In this document: piece after piece, positions 1-9,405 of the stretch | How positions within the stretch are numbered: the stretch's first letter is position 1 | Layout of the letters: every line of letters begins with the position of its first letter | Source: Burkholderia paludis | GTDB taxonomy: Bacteria; Pseudomonadota; Gammaproteobacteria; Burkholderiales; Burkholderiaceae | Assembly: GCF_000732615.1 (NCBI RefSeq) | Contig: NZ_JPGL01000045.1 | Coordinates: 1 to 64,000, forward strand | Reading direction: 5' to 3' | Length of the DNA: 64,000 nucleotides | Notes under the pieces: model-generated | Told to the model about the DNA's origin: nothing | What the model saw: only the letters and a program-made list of their open reading frames with translations | The model's database searches: none | Position numbers and translations under genes: made by a program

Positions 1-102
1 GCGCTTGCCGCTGCCCGTCTTGCCCCGACGGCGCGCCGTTTCGCTCACCGCGCACCAGCCGCCCTGCGCGTCGTTCCATACCAGTGAATAAGCCTTGTTC
101 AT
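1..102 (-). CDS. TpsA exoprotein (FHA-like), N-terminus only, with ESPR leader
   Basis: Only the first 34 codons are in the window; the gene continues past the left edge. The translation begins MNKAYSLVWNDAQGGW and continues with CAVSETARRRGK. This fits the extended signal peptide region (ESPR, M-N-K-x-Y-x-L-V-W-N...) found on large type V secreted proteins such as filamentous haemagglutinins. The start at 102 has an AGGA-type ribosome site a few bases upstream. The gene lies 79 bp downstream of tpsB on the same strand, the usual order in two-partner secretion. It should be exported by Sec and threaded through the TpsB pore. Whether it is an adhesin, a haemolysin or a contact-dependent toxin cannot be told from this piece. 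Confidence 0.8.
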   Translation of the reverse strand, partial: MNKAYSLVWNDAQGGWCAVSETARRRGKTGSGKR

Positions 103-115
103 TTGGAGTCCTTTT

Positions 116-147
116 TATTCGATTGATAAATTATTCGATTGATAAAT
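116..147. repeat. Perfect 16-bp tandem duplication in the tpsB-tpsA spacer
   Basis: The unit tattcgattgataaat occurs twice head to tail (116-131 and 132-147) with no mismatch. It lies between the tpsB stop and the tpsA ribosome site and is AT-rich compared with its surroundings. A duplication here changes the tpsB-tpsA spacing and could affect tpsA expression; that is inference. Confidence 0.9.
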
Positions 148-181
148 GTTCGTGCGAAATAAAACCGCCGATCACGCCTGC

Positions 182-1981
182 TCAGAAATACTGAGCAGCC
201 TGAACCCATACGCTCGGCGCGCGGGTCGGCGAATCGCCGCCCCGGCCGAGCGGCAGTGCCGCCGTCAGCGAGACCTGCCGCTTGGTACCGAACCAGCTCG
301 CACCGATACCCGCCGCCTGCATGTGTTTCGTATTCCGTTCGTTCGTCCATGGACGCCGGCTGATCTGCACGGCGCCCGCGTCGACGAACATGCTGACCTG
401 CCACCCCGGCGCGGCGAGATAACGCAATTCCGCGCTGGCCTGCCAGCCCTGGTCGCCGCTCCCTTCGCCGAGCGCGTACGCACGCACGCCGTACGGGCCG
501 CCCAGACTGAATTGTTCGGAAGAGTCGAGATTGCGCGACGCGAGCTGTGCGCCGACCTGCCCGTATAGCTGGAACCGGCCGCCCAATGCCTGAATCCGCT
601 GCAGGTCCAGATTGAGCTTCTTGAAGCTGCCGATCGTGTTCGTCAGCGGATTCGCCTGAAGCAGGTCGCTGCTGCGCAAGCGCCCCACGCCGAACATCAC
701 CGAGAAACCGGTGCGGCCGCCGCCCAGCCAGCCGTCCTGGCCGTTGCCGCTGAGCCCGAAGGTCCACAGGCCGACATTCTTGTCGTTCACCAGCGAGACC
801 ATGCCGTAGGTGTCGTGCAGGTTCTTGTTCTCGTATTGCACCTGCGCCGTGACGCTGAGATCGCGCGCCCGCACGAGCGGTTGGGCGACGTAGACGGTCT
901 GCACGCTGGCGCGCCCGCTCAGCTCGACATCCGCAAAGCGCCCCGCCACCCGGTAGTTCAGCGACGAATACGCGACGCCGACCCGCGTGGATGCCGGCCC
1001 CACCGGCACCTGATAGGCGGCGCGGGAATAGCGTTGCCGCTCGTCGCTGACGAGCCCGCGCAGGCTCAGGCGATCGCCGAGCCGCAGCGGCGCATTGACG
1101 TCGATGCTGCCGGTGACGCGATAGCGCCCCGTCGACACGCCCCCGTAGTTGTCGAATTCGAGCGATCCGGAGGCCGGCGGCCCGCGTTCGGCGTCGACGA
1201 CGAGATCGGTGGTGCCCGGTGCTTCGCCGGGGCGCAGCGTGCCGCGCGCGCCGACGCCCGCCAGATCGTCGAGCAGCAACAGGCTGCGTTCGAGGCTGGA
1301 GCCGCGGACGACGTCGCCCGGATGCAGCGCGGCCAGCGGCTGCCGCAACACGGCAGCGATCACGCGGGACTGGTTCTGGATCTCGATCTTGCCGTAGCGC
1401 CCCTCGGCGACTTCGATGCGCACGACCCCGTTCTCGATGTCCTGCTTCGGCAGATAGGCGCGCGCGAGCACATAGCCGCGCTCGCGATAGTAGGCAGTGA
1501 TCCGCTCTGCCGCGCTTTGCAGGTCGGCAAACGTGAGCGAATCGCCTGCCAGCCCGGCGACGAGCGCCTGCAGCGTGGCCGTGTCGAATACGGTGTTGCC
1601 GCTGACGTCGAACGCGCGCACGGCGATGCGCGGCCCGGCGGCCGGTTGCGGCTGCGCGGCGCTTTCGGAGGGGACGATCTCGAGATCGGGGGCGGCTTCC
1701 GGCGGCAGCGCCGGCCGCGACGTTTCGACGTCGCGCATCGTCGCCCCGGCAGTCGGCACTTGCGCGTGCGCCTGCCCGGGCGCGCTCGCGACGCCCGCGC
1801 CCCACAACAGCGACAGGCACAGCATGCCGCCAGCGCTTCGAAGCGCGCGCGGAACACCGCGACCGTCGATGGATACGGCCGGCGCACCGGCTGCACACAC
1901 CCCCGCGACGACAACACTGCCGATGTCATTCCGGCAACGGACGACGATTCTTCGTTGATCTACCCACATGCGCCACAGCAT
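182..1981 (-). CDS. TpsB outer-membrane transporter of a two-partner secretion system (ShlB/FhaC/HecB family)
   Basis: This Omp85-superfamily pore secretes the TpsA protein encoded just downstream. After the signal region there is a proline-rich linker, then a POTRA_2-like segment (IAVRAFDVSGNTVF; ITAYYRERGYVLARAYLP) and a second POTRA-like stretch ending in a conserved G-x-Y-G-x-I-x-I strand. A long haemolysin-activator beta-barrel follows and ends in a C-terminal Phe (QAAQYF), the usual OMP signature. The open frame gives up to 599 residues. The N-terminal 50 residues look untypical, so the true start may be internal, for example ATG at 1825, just before the hydrophobic stretch LCLSLLWGAGVASA that ends at an AHAQ cleavage-like site. 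Family is secure; the exact start is not. Confidence 0.88.
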   Translation of the reverse strand: MLWRMWVDQRRIVVRCRNDIGSVVVAGVCAAGAPAVSIDGRGVPRALRSAGGMLCLSLLWGAGVASAPGQAHAQVPTAGATMRDVETSRPALPPEAAPDLEIVPSESAAQPQPAAGPRIAVRAFDVSGNTVFDTATLQALVAGLAGDSLTFADLQSAAERITAYYRERGYVLARAYLPKQDIENGVVRIEVAEGRYGKIEIQNQSRVIAAVLRQPLAALHPGDVVRGSSLERSLLLLDDLAGVGARGTLRPGEAPGTTDLVVDAERGPPASGSLEFDNYGGVSTGRYRVTGSIDVNAPLRLGDRLSLRGLVSDERQRYSRAAYQVPVGPASTRVGVAYSSLNYRVAGRFADVELSGRASVQTVYVAQPLVRARDLSVTAQVQYENKNLHDTYGMVSLVNDKNVGLWTFGLSGNGQDGWLGGGRTGFSVMFGVGRLRSSDLLQANPLTNTIGSFKKLNLDLQRIQALGGRFQLYGQVGAQLASRNLDSSEQFSLGGPYGVRAYALGEGSGDQGWQASAELRYLAAPGWQVSMFVDAGAVQISRRPWTNERNTKHMQAAGIGASWFGTKRQVSLTAALPLGRGGDSPTRAPSVWVQAAQYF

Positions 1982-2251
1982 CCGAAGTGCAGTCGCCGGA
2001 ACGCTCCGGCGATCAATTTATTCGGCGGATGCTACAGACAGACAATCGGGATGTATGTAGATCAGGTACGAAATTTACGCGGTAATTCTCGTTCAAATGC
2101 AGTCGCGTACTAAGTCACTTTCTTCAAAGATAGCAATCCTATTGATCTGTCCCGACCGGACAGGCATCGTTCGTGCGTGATCGACGCGTCGGCCGCACCA
2201 GCCGGCCCCCTCTCGACACGACATGCGCCGCGACGGCGACCACCGCCGGCT
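1982..2251. other. Intergenic region upstream of tpsB
   Basis: I find no convincing gene here. The part from about 2015 to 2160 is clearly AT-richer than the flanks and probably holds the tpsB promoter (minus strand). The region also covers the 3' flank of the MFS gene. If tpsB starts at 1825, its leader is longer by about 155 bp. Confidence 0.4.
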
Positions 2252-3493
2252 TCACGCGCGCCGATGCGCGGCGGTCGCCGCCGCGAGTGCCGCGAACCCC
2301 GCCGCCCCGGCGAGCAGCGCCGCGGCCGCGACCCACAGCGCCGGCGTGAACGATCCGTATCGGGCAACCAGCGGCGCCGCCACGAGCGGCCCCGCGATCT
2401 GCCCGACGCCGTACGACGCGGTCGCATAGCCCATCAGCCCGGCCGCGCGCTCGCCGTGCAGACGCCGCGCCTCGCGCATCGCGAACAACGTGATCGCGGT
2501 GAACGGCAGGCCGAGCAACGCACTGCCGACCGAAAAGCCGGCCGCATTCGGCCATACGATTCCGGCCGCGATGCCGAGCGCCTGCAACGCGCAGCCGGCC
2601 GAGAGCAGCAACCGGTTGTCCCAGTGGCCGGGCAACCGCGAAGCGGCGATCGCGCCGACGATCAGCGCCGCGCCGAACATCGGCCAGAACAGGTCGGGCC
2701 ACGGCGAAGCGGCCGGCAGCGCGCCGCGCGCGATCACGGGCAGGAATGTCGCGGTGATGATGTAGCCGAAGCCCGGCATGCCGTACAGCACGACGAGCCA
2801 CGCGGCGTCCGCGCGGTGGCGACGTGCGCCGGCCGGCGCCGCGGAAGCTGCCGGGGTAGCGACAGCCGCGTTCACGGCCGCTCCGACGGCGGGCACGACC
2901 GCAAACGTGCGCCAGATCGCGACCGACAACACGGCCGACAGCGCCGCGAAACCCAGCCAGCCGGTCGCCGCGCGATGGCCGGCCAGCACACTGCCGATCA
3001 GCCCCGTCGCCACGATGCCGACGCCGGGCCCCGCGTAGATCACCCCGCTCCACTCCGGCGCGTACAGTTCGGCCAGCCGCTTCAGCCCCCATTGCGACAT
3101 GAACACGAACGTCCACGCACTGACGACGCCCGCGACGAAACGCACCGCGAGCCACAGGGGCAGCGGATGGCCGACGCCCATCGCGGCGGTGAGCAGCACG
3201 GTGGCCGCGAGACCGAAGCGGACCATCCGCGCGGGCGCGACGCGCAGCGCCGCGCAACTGACCGCGCCGGCGAAATAGCCCGCGTAGTTCGCCGACGCGA
3301 GCCAGCTGCCGGCCTTCAGACCGATCGAGCCGTCGGCAAGCATCAGCGGCAGCAGCGGCGTGAACGCGAAGCGACCGACGCCGAGCACGATCGCGAGGCC
3401 GGTCATGCAGGCCAGCGCGACCACGCGGGCTTGGCGGTCGGCTTCGTCTGACGAAAGCGCGTGGACGGCGGACGGTGCATCGGGACGGGACAT
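2252..3493 (-). CDS. YbfB/YjiJ-family MFS transporter
   Basis: A 413-residue, highly hydrophobic protein with about twelve membrane segments. The N-terminal part reads ALACMTGLAIVLGVGRFAFT followed by PLLPLMLADGSIGLKAGSWL, the characteristic opening of YbfB/YjiJ-type major facilitator proteins (G-x-x-R-F-x-[FY]-T-P-x-LP-x-M). Substrate is unknown. Start at ATG 3493. It is transcribed divergently from the LysR gene at 3622 across a 128-bp gap, so that regulator probably controls it. Confidence 0.85.
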   Translation of the reverse strand: MSRPDAPSAVHALSSDEADRQARVVALACMTGLAIVLGVGRFAFTPLLPLMLADGSIGLKAGSWLASANYAGYFAGAVSCAALRVAPARMVRFGLAATVLLTAAMGVGHPLPLWLAVRFVAGVVSAWTFVFMSQWGLKRLAELYAPEWSGVIYAGPGVGIVATGLIGSVLAGHRAATGWLGFAALSAVLSVAIWRTFAVVPAVGAAVNAAVATPAASAAPAGARRHRADAAWLVVLYGMPGFGYIITATFLPVIARGALPAASPWPDLFWPMFGAALIVGAIAASRLPGHWDNRLLLSAGCALQALGIAAGIVWPNAAGFSVGSALLGLPFTAITLFAMREARRLHGERAAGLMGYATASYGVGQIAGPLVAAPLVARYGSFTPALWVAAAALLAGAAGFAALAAATAAHRRA

Positions 3494-3560
3494 GGCGGCG
3501 GCACGGGCCGCCGCATGCGATGCGCCGGCCGGAACGGAAATCGGGACGACCTCATCCTAG

Positions 3561-3599
3561 CTTGACCAGATGTTCTCGAAAAATGAATAATCAAGAACA
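3561..3599. promoter_or_regulatory. Nested dyads in the MFS/lysR divergent promoter
   Basis: In an AT-rich island between the divergent genes, cttga (3561-3565) pairs with tcaag (3591-3595), and tgttct (3571-3576) pairs with agaaca (3594-3599). Overlapping dyads of this spacing suit the tetrameric footprint of LysR regulators. No binding evidence; position and symmetry only. Confidence 0.35.
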
Positions 3600-3621
3600 C
3601 ATCCATCCCTCGGAGAGAATC

Positions 3622-4536
3622 ATGGATCTGGCGGCACTGGCGATTTTCCGGGCGGTCGTGCGCGAGAACGGCGTGACGCGCGCGGCGGCCAAGCTCAATC
3701 GCGTGCAGTCGAACGTCACGACGCGGATCAAGCAGCTCGAGGAGGAACTCGGCGCGGCGCTGTTCGTGCGCGACGGCCGCCGGCTCGTGCTGACGCCGGC
3801 CGGGCATACGCTGCTGCCCTACGCGGAGCGTCTGCTCGCGCTCGCCGACGAGGCGCGCGACGCGGTGCGCGAGGACACGCCGCGCGGGCGGCTGCGGCTC
3901 GGCACGATGGAAAGCACGGCGGCGAGCCGCCTGCCGGCCGTGCTCGCGCGCTATCACCATGCCTGGCCCGACGTGTCGCTCGAACTGGTGACGGGCACGA
4001 CCGGCTGGCTGATCGACCGCGTGCGCGACTTCGAGATCGACGCCGCGCTGTTCGCGCGCCCGCCCGCGCCGGAGACGCTGCCCGACACGTTCGAGACGGC
4101 GCCGATCTTCCGCGAGGACCTGGTGCTGCTGACGCCGCGCGGCCATCCGCCGGTGCGCACGCCGCGCGACGTGATCCTGCCGACGCTGATCGCGTTCGAG
4201 CGCGGCTGTACCTACCGGAAATACGTCGAGCAATGGTATGCCGCGCACGAGGTGAAACCGGCGCGCGTGCTCGAACTCGGCTCGTATCACGCGATCGTCG
4301 CCTGCGTCGCGGCCGGCGCGGGCATCGCGGTCGCGCCGCGTTCGGTGCTCGACCTGCAGCCCGAGACCGGCAACATCGCCGCGCACACGATTCCCGCACT
4401 CGAAGGCATCGATACGCTGCTCGGGTGGCGGCAAGGGTATGCGTCGGCGGCGCTCGCCGCGCTGCGCGATGCGCTGGTCGACGCCGCCCGGCAACCCGGC
4501 GGTGCGGCAAAGCCGCCGGTGGCCGTGCCGGCCTGA
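3622..4536 (+). CDS. LysR-family transcriptional regulator
   Basis: A 304-residue regulator. The N-terminal winged helix-turn-helix is visible (MDLAALAIFRAVVRENGVTR; AAAKLNRVQSNVTTRIKQLE; ELGAALFVRDGRRLVLTPAG), followed by a LysR substrate-binding domain. An in-frame extension upstream exists, but ATG 3622 has a GGAGAG ribosome site at 3612-3617 and begins exactly at the family's usual N-terminus. It likely represses or activates the divergent MFS exporter, with an unknown effector. Ends about 50 bp before a strong terminator hairpin. Confidence 0.9.
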   Translation: MDLAALAIFRAVVRENGVTRAAAKLNRVQSNVTTRIKQLEEELGAALFVRDGRRLVLTPAGHTLLPYAERLLALADEARDAVREDTPRGRLRLGTMESTAASRLPAVLARYHHAWPDVSLELVTGTTGWLIDRVRDFEIDAALFARPPAPETLPDTFETAPIFREDLVLLTPRGHPPVRTPRDVILPTLIAFERGCTYRKYVEQWYAAHEVKPARVLELGSYHAIVACVAAGAGIAVAPRSVLDLQPETGNIAAHTIPALEGIDTLLGWRQGYASAALAALRDALVDAARQPGGAAKPPVAVPA

Positions 4537-4584
4537 AGCGCCGGGCAGCCGCAGCCGCGCCCGCGCCGGCCGGCCCCGCAAACG

Positions 4585-4620
4585 CGAAGGCCCGACCGGC
4601 ATCAACCGGTCGGGCCTTCG
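4585..4620. terminator. Bidirectional terminator between lysR and alaS
   Basis: A perfect 15-bp inverted repeat, cgaaggcccgaccgg (4585-4599) and ccggtcgggccttcg (4606-4620), with a 6-nt loop. It sits between converging genes. The downstream T-tract is weak (tatttgt), but the stem is very stable. Confidence 0.8.
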
Positions 4621-4674
4621 TATTTGTCACGCGATGCCGCCGTCAACCGGACGGCATCGTATCGGCTGCGACGA

Positions 4675-7299
4675 TCAGAGGCGTTCCTCGACCCAGCCCT
4701 TCACGCCGGCCAGCGCACCCGGCAGGTTGTCAGGCTCGGTGCCGCCCGCCTGCGCCATGTCCGGACGGCCGCCGCCCTTGCCGCCCACCTGCTGCGCGAC
4801 GAAGTTCACGAGCTCGCCGGCCTTGACCTTCTTGCTCGCGTCGGCCGTGACGCCCGCGATCAGGCTGACCTTGCCGCCTTCGACGGCCGCCAGCACGATC
4901 GCCGCGCTCTTCAGCTTGTCCTTCAGCTTGTCGACCGTTTCGCGCAGCGTCTTCGCGTCGGCGCCGTCGAGCGTCGCGGCCAGCACGTACACGCCGCCGA
5001 TTTCGACGGCCTGCTGCGCGAGCTCGTCGCCCTGGCTCGATGCGAGCTTCGACTTCAGCGCGCCCAGCTCCTTCTCGAGCGACTTCACCTGGTCCTGCAC
5101 CTGCGCGATGCGCTGCGTGAGCTCCGACGGCTGCACCTTCAGCGCGGCCGCGGCTTCGTTCACACGGGTGTCGAGCGCCTGCACGTAACGCAGCGCGTTG
5201 TCGCCGGTGATCGCCTCGACGCGGCGGATGCCGGCCGCGACGCCGCCTTCGACGATGATCTTGAAGAAGCCGATGTCGCCGCTGCGGCTCACGTGCGTAC
5301 CGCCGCACAGCTCGCGCGAGAAACCGAGGTCGAGCACGCGCACTTCGTCGCCGTACTTCTCGCCGAACAGCGCCATCGCGCCGCCCTTGACCGCTTCGTC
5401 GTACGGCATCACGCGCACGATGCCCGGTGCGTTCGCGAGGATTTCGGCATTGACGATCTGCTCGACGCGACGGATTTCGTCGTCCGTCATCGGCGCGTTG
5501 TGCGCGAAGTCGAAGCGGGTCTTTTCCGCATCGACCAGCGACCCCTTCTGCTGCACGTGCGCGCCGAGCACTTCGCGCAGCGCCTTGTGCATCAGGTGGG
5601 TGGCCGAGTGGTTGCGCTGCGTGCGCGCGCGGCGATGCGCGTCGATCTCCGCGCGCAGCACGTCGCCGACCTTCAGCGCGCCCTGCTCCAGCGTGCCGTG
5701 GTGGCCGATCACGTCGGCCTGCACCTTCAGCGTGTCAGCCACCGCGAAGCGCGTCGACGCATTCGCGAGCACGCCCTGGTCGCCGACCTGGCCGCCCGAT
5801 TCCGCGTAGAACGGCGTGTGGTCGAGCACGACGACCGCGTCCTGGCCGGTTTTCACTTCGTTCACCGACGAACCGTCGACGTACAGCGCGACGACCTTCG
5901 CGTCGTCGAACGCGATTTCCTCGTAGCCGTGGAACGTGGTTTTCGCGCCCGTGTATTCGAGGCCCTGCGTGGCCTTGAACTTGCCGGCCGCGCGCGCCTG
6001 CTCGCGCTGGCGCGCCATCGCGTCGTCGAACGCCGGCTCGTCGACCGTCATCCCGCGCTCGCGGCACACGTCGGCCGTGAGGTCGAGCGGGAAGCCGTAG
6101 GTGTCGTGCAGCTTGAACGCGAGCTCGCCGTCGAGCACCTTGCCGCCCTTCGCCTCGACGTCGGCCAGCGCGGCCTCGAGGATCGACATGCCGTGCTCGA
6201 TCGTCTCGAAGAAGCGCTCTTCCTCCTGGCGCAGCACGTCGGTCACGCGCTGCTCGGCTTCCTTCAGCTCCGGATACGCGACGCCCATCTCGGCGACGAG
6301 GTCGGCCACCAGCTTGTGGAAGAACGCGCCCTTGCGGCCGAGCTTGTAGCCGTGGCGGATCGCGCGGCGCACGATCCGGCGCAGCACGTAGCCGCGGCCT
6401 TCATTGCCGGGGATCACGCCGTCGACGATCAGGAACGAGCACGCGCGGATGTGATCGGCGATCACCTTCAGCGAGTTGTTCGTGAGGTCGCTGATCTCGG
6501 TCACGCGCGCGGCGGCCTTGATCAGGTTCTGGAACAGGTCGATCTCGTAGTTGCTGTGCACGTGCTGCAGCACCGCGGCGAGACGCTCGAGGCCCATGCC
6601 GGTGTCGACCGACTGCTTCGGCAGGCGCGTCATGTTGCCCTGCGCGTCGCGGTTGAACTGCATGAACACGAGGTTCCAGATCTCGATGTAGCGGTCGCCG
6701 TCTTCTTCGGGCGATCCCGGCGGGCCGCCCCACACGTCCGGGCCGTGGTCGTAGAAGATTTCCGTGCACGGGCCGCACGGGCCCGTGTCGCCCATCGTCC
6801 AGAAGTTGTCCGACGCGTAGCGCGCGCCCTTGTTGTCGCCGATGCGGATGATGCGCTCGGTCGGCACGCCGACTTCCTTCGCCCAGATGTCGTACGCCTC
6901 GTCGTCTTCCTGGTAGACGGTGACCCACAGCTTGTCCTTCGGCAACTGGTAGACCGTGGTCAGAAGCTCCCACGCGAAGCGGATCGCGTCGTGCTTGAAG
7001 TAGTCGCCGAACGAGAAGTTGCCGAGCATCTCGAAGAACGTGTGGTGGCGCGCCGTGTAGCCGACGTTCTCGAGGTCGTTGTGCTTGCCGCCCGCGCGCA
7101 CGCTGCGCTGCGCGGTGGTCGCGCGCGAGTACGGGCGCGGATCCGTGCCGAGGAAGACGTCCTTGAACTGGACCATGCCCGAGTTCGTGAACATCAGCGT
7201 GGGGTCGTTACCGGGCACGAGGCTCGACGAGCGGACGATCGTGTGGCCCTTCGATTCGAAGAATTTGAGGAATTTCTCGCGGATTTCGGCAGCTTTCAT
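4675..7299 (-). CDS. alaS: Alanyl-tRNA synthetase
   Basis: Class II synthetase that charges tRNA-Ala. The 874-residue product has the usual length. It begins MKAAEIREKFLKFFESKGHT and shows the AlaRS catalytic core (LVPGNDPTLMFTNSGMVQFK; HTFFEMLGNFSFGDYFK), the editing-domain zinc motifs (NHSATHLMHKALREVLG; ELCGGTHVSRSGDIGFF) and a C-terminal C-Ala region with a coiled coil. An in-frame extension upstream of 7299 is GC-biased noise; the chosen ATG starts exactly at the family N-terminus. Divergent from the CoA-transferase gene. Confidence 0.98.
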   Translation of the reverse strand: MKAAEIREKFLKFFESKGHTIVRSSSLVPGNDPTLMFTNSGMVQFKDVFLGTDPRPYSRATTAQRSVRAGGKHNDLENVGYTARHHTFFEMLGNFSFGDYFKHDAIRFAWELLTTVYQLPKDKLWVTVYQEDDEAYDIWAKEVGVPTERIIRIGDNKGARYASDNFWTMGDTGPCGPCTEIFYDHGPDVWGGPPGSPEEDGDRYIEIWNLVFMQFNRDAQGNMTRLPKQSVDTGMGLERLAAVLQHVHSNYEIDLFQNLIKAAARVTEISDLTNNSLKVIADHIRACSFLIVDGVIPGNEGRGYVLRRIVRRAIRHGYKLGRKGAFFHKLVADLVAEMGVAYPELKEAEQRVTDVLRQEEERFFETIEHGMSILEAALADVEAKGGKVLDGELAFKLHDTYGFPLDLTADVCRERGMTVDEPAFDDAMARQREQARAAGKFKATQGLEYTGAKTTFHGYEEIAFDDAKVVALYVDGSSVNEVKTGQDAVVVLDHTPFYAESGGQVGDQGVLANASTRFAVADTLKVQADVIGHHGTLEQGALKVGDVLRAEIDAHRRARTQRNHSATHLMHKALREVLGAHVQQKGSLVDAEKTRFDFAHNAPMTDDEIRRVEQIVNAEILANAPGIVRVMPYDEAVKGGAMALFGEKYGDEVRVLDLGFSRELCGGTHVSRSGDIGFFKIIVEGGVAAGIRRVEAITGDNALRYVQALDTRVNEAAAALKVQPSELTQRIAQVQDQVKSLEKELGALKSKLASSQGDELAQQAVEIGGVYVLAATLDGADAKTLRETVDKLKDKLKSAAIVLAAVEGGKVSLIAGVTADASKKVKAGELVNFVAQQVGGKGGGRPDMAQAGGTEPDNLPGALAGVKGWVEERL

Positions 7300-7580
7300 G
7301 GCGTGCGGGGACAGTCTGGCAAAGACGGCTTCAAACGCCGGCGCCCTGGGCGGGGCGCGGCGGCATGGATTTGGAAACGATCGATTATACGGGATCGGGG
7401 CCGGCTTCCGGGCAAAGCGCGGGCAAAGCGGCCGGGCCCTTCCCGGGTCCGGCGCCGGCCCGCGACCGGCGCGAGCGGGCGCCCGGCCCCCTGCGCGGCC
7501 GATTCGCCTTAAGATGCTCGGCATGCCAATCGGCCGTGCCCCGGCAAGGCAGGCCAGCCATGAAAGGAGACGATTCGACG

Positions 7581-8801
7581 ATGGGTGCCCTGAGCCATAT
7601 CCGCGTGCTGGACCTCACCCGCGTGCTCGCGGGCCCGTGGTGCGCGCAGACGCTCGCCGATTTCGGCGCGGACGTGATCAAGGTCGAGCGCCCGGGCGCC
7701 GGCGACGACACGCGCCACTGGGGGCCGCCGTACCTGCAGGACGCGGACGGCGCCGACACGGCCGAAGCCGCGTACTACCTCGCGGCGAACCGCAACAAGC
7801 GCTCGGTGACGATCGACATCGCGACGCCCGAAGGCCAGCGGATCGTGCGCGAGCTCGCCGCGCAGAGCGACGTCGTGCTCGAGAACTACAAGGTCGGCCA
7901 GTTGAAGAAATACGGGCTCGACTACGCATCCCTGCGCGCGGTGAAGCCCGATCTCGTCTACTGCTCGGTCACCGGCTTCGGCCAGACGGGCCCGTACGCG
8001 CACCGCGCGGGCTACGACTTCATCGTCCAGGGCATCGGCGGCTTCATGAGCATCACCGGCGAGCGCGACGGCGAGCCGGGCGGCGGCCCGCAGAAGGCCG
8101 GCGTCGCGATCGCCGACCTCTCGACCGGCCTCTACTCGACGATCGCGGTGCTCGCCGCGCTCGCGCACCGCGACCGCACCGGCGAGGGCCAGTACATCGA
8201 CATGGCGCTGCTCGACGTGCAGGTCGCGCTGCTCGCGAACATGAACACCAACTTCCTCGCGAGCGGCAAGCCGCCGGTGCGCTGGGGCAACGCGCATCCG
8301 AACATCGTGCCCTACCAGACGTTCCAGACGCGCGACGGCTGGATCATCGTCGCGGTCGGCAACGACGGCCAGTTCCGCAAGTTCGTCGAGGCCGGCGGCC
8401 GGCCCGGGCTGGCCGACGACGAGCGTTTCGCGACGAACCCGTCGCGCGTGCGCCACCGCGACACGCTGGTGCCGATCCTCGCGGAGATGGTCAGGGCGCG
8501 CGACAAGGCCGACTGGATCGACGCGCTCGAAGCGGCCGGCGTGCCGTGCGGGCCGATCAACGATCTGGACGAAGTGTTCGACAACGAGCAGGTGATCGCT
8601 CGCGGGATGCAGGTGTCGCTGCCGCATCCGTGCGGCGCGGACGCGAAGCTCGTGCGCAACCCGATCCGGATGAGCGCGACGCCGCCCGACGCGCGCACGG
8701 CCCCGCCGCTGCTCGGCGCGCATACCGACGACGTGCTGCGCGACATGCTCGGTTACGACGACGCGAAAATCGCGGCGCTGCGGGCGAAACAGGCGATCTG
8801 A
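7581..8801 (+). CDS. CaiB/BaiF family III CoA-transferase
   Basis: A 406-residue protein that moves CoA between carboxylic acids through an Asp-linked anhydride. It opens with MGALSHIRVLDLTRVLAGPW and has the family's L-x-x-N-K-R-S-V-x-x-D-x block (AANRNKRSVTIDI). The predicted catalytic Asp is D179 in VAIADLSTGLYS. Start 7581 is preferred because AGGAGA lies ten bases upstream; ATG 7560 is possible. The acid substrate is not evident and no pathway genes flank it, so names such as formyl- or succinyl-CoA transferase would be guesses. Confidence 0.9.
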   Translation: MGALSHIRVLDLTRVLAGPWCAQTLADFGADVIKVERPGAGDDTRHWGPPYLQDADGADTAEAAYYLAANRNKRSVTIDIATPEGQRIVRELAAQSDVVLENYKVGQLKKYGLDYASLRAVKPDLVYCSVTGFGQTGPYAHRAGYDFIVQGIGGFMSITGERDGEPGGGPQKAGVAIADLSTGLYSTIAVLAALAHRDRTGEGQYIDMALLDVQVALLANMNTNFLASGKPPVRWGNAHPNIVPYQTFQTRDGWIIVAVGNDGQFRKFVEAGGRPGLADDERFATNPSRVRHRDTLVPILAEMVRARDKADWIDALEAAGVPCGPINDLDEVFDNEQVIARGMQVSLPHPCGADAKLVRNPIRMSATPPDARTAPPLLGAHTDDVLRDMLGYDDAKIAALRAKQAI

Positions 8802-8853
8802 GCGCGGTTGCCGGCCCGGGTGCGCGCCGGCATGCTGCGTGCGCCGCGCGCCG

Positions 8854-9405
8854 TCAGGCGCGAGCCAATGCGTCGAGCCAGCCGCGCGCCGCGGGCCAGT
8901 CGCCGAGGCCGCTGTCCGCATTGATGTGGCCGCGCGGGCCGATGTCGTGGAAGGCGCTGCCCCATGCGTTCGCGCACGCGCGCGCGAACGCGGGCGACCC
9001 GTACGGATCGTCGCGGCTCGCCACGACGGCGGTCGGAAACGGCAGGCGCTCGTGCGGCACGGGCCCGAAGCCGTGCGCATCGTCCGGAAACGCGGGGCCG
9101 GCCGGATCGGGCAGCGCGACGAGCAGCGCGCCGCGTACTTTCGCGAGCGCGGCCGGGCGGGCATAGCGCGTCGCCCACCACGCGGCCGTCAGCGTGCCGA
9201 GGCTGTGCGCGGCGATCAGCACGGGGCCGGGCGCGGCCTCGACCGCGCGGTCGAGCGCGAGACACCAGCCGTTGCGGAATGCATGCTCCCAGTCGGGCAT
9301 CGCGACGCGCGAGAAGCGTGCATCGGCGCGCTCCCAGCGGCTCTGCCAGTGGAGCGGGCCCGAGTTGGCGTAACCCGGCAGGACGAGAACGGGGAAATGG
9401 CTCAT
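8854..9405 (-). CDS. RBBP9/YdeN-family alpha/beta hydrolase
   Basis: A 183-residue small serine hydrolase. It begins with VLVLPGYANSGPLHWQSRWE, typical of RBBP9/YdeN. The nucleophile elbow is AHSLG with Ser68. Asp132 or Asp133 (SRDDPY) and His160 (GHINADSGLG) complete a plausible triad. Substrate unknown; E. coli and human relatives are poorly defined esterase-like proteins. Convergent with the CoA-transferase gene. Confidence 0.85.
   Translation of the reverse strand: MSHFPVLVLPGYANSGPLHWQSRWERADARFSRVAMPDWEHAFRNGWCLALDRAVEAAPGPVLIAAHSLGTLTAAWWATRYARPAALAKVRGALLVALPDPAGPAFPDDAHGFGPVPHERLPFPTAVVASRDDPYGSPAFARACANAWGSAFHDIGPRGHINADSGLGDWPAARGWLDALARA

Noticed and set aside
4624..7512. A 962-codon plus-strand frame opposite alaS
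   Set aside because: Shadow of AlaRS with no family features of its own.
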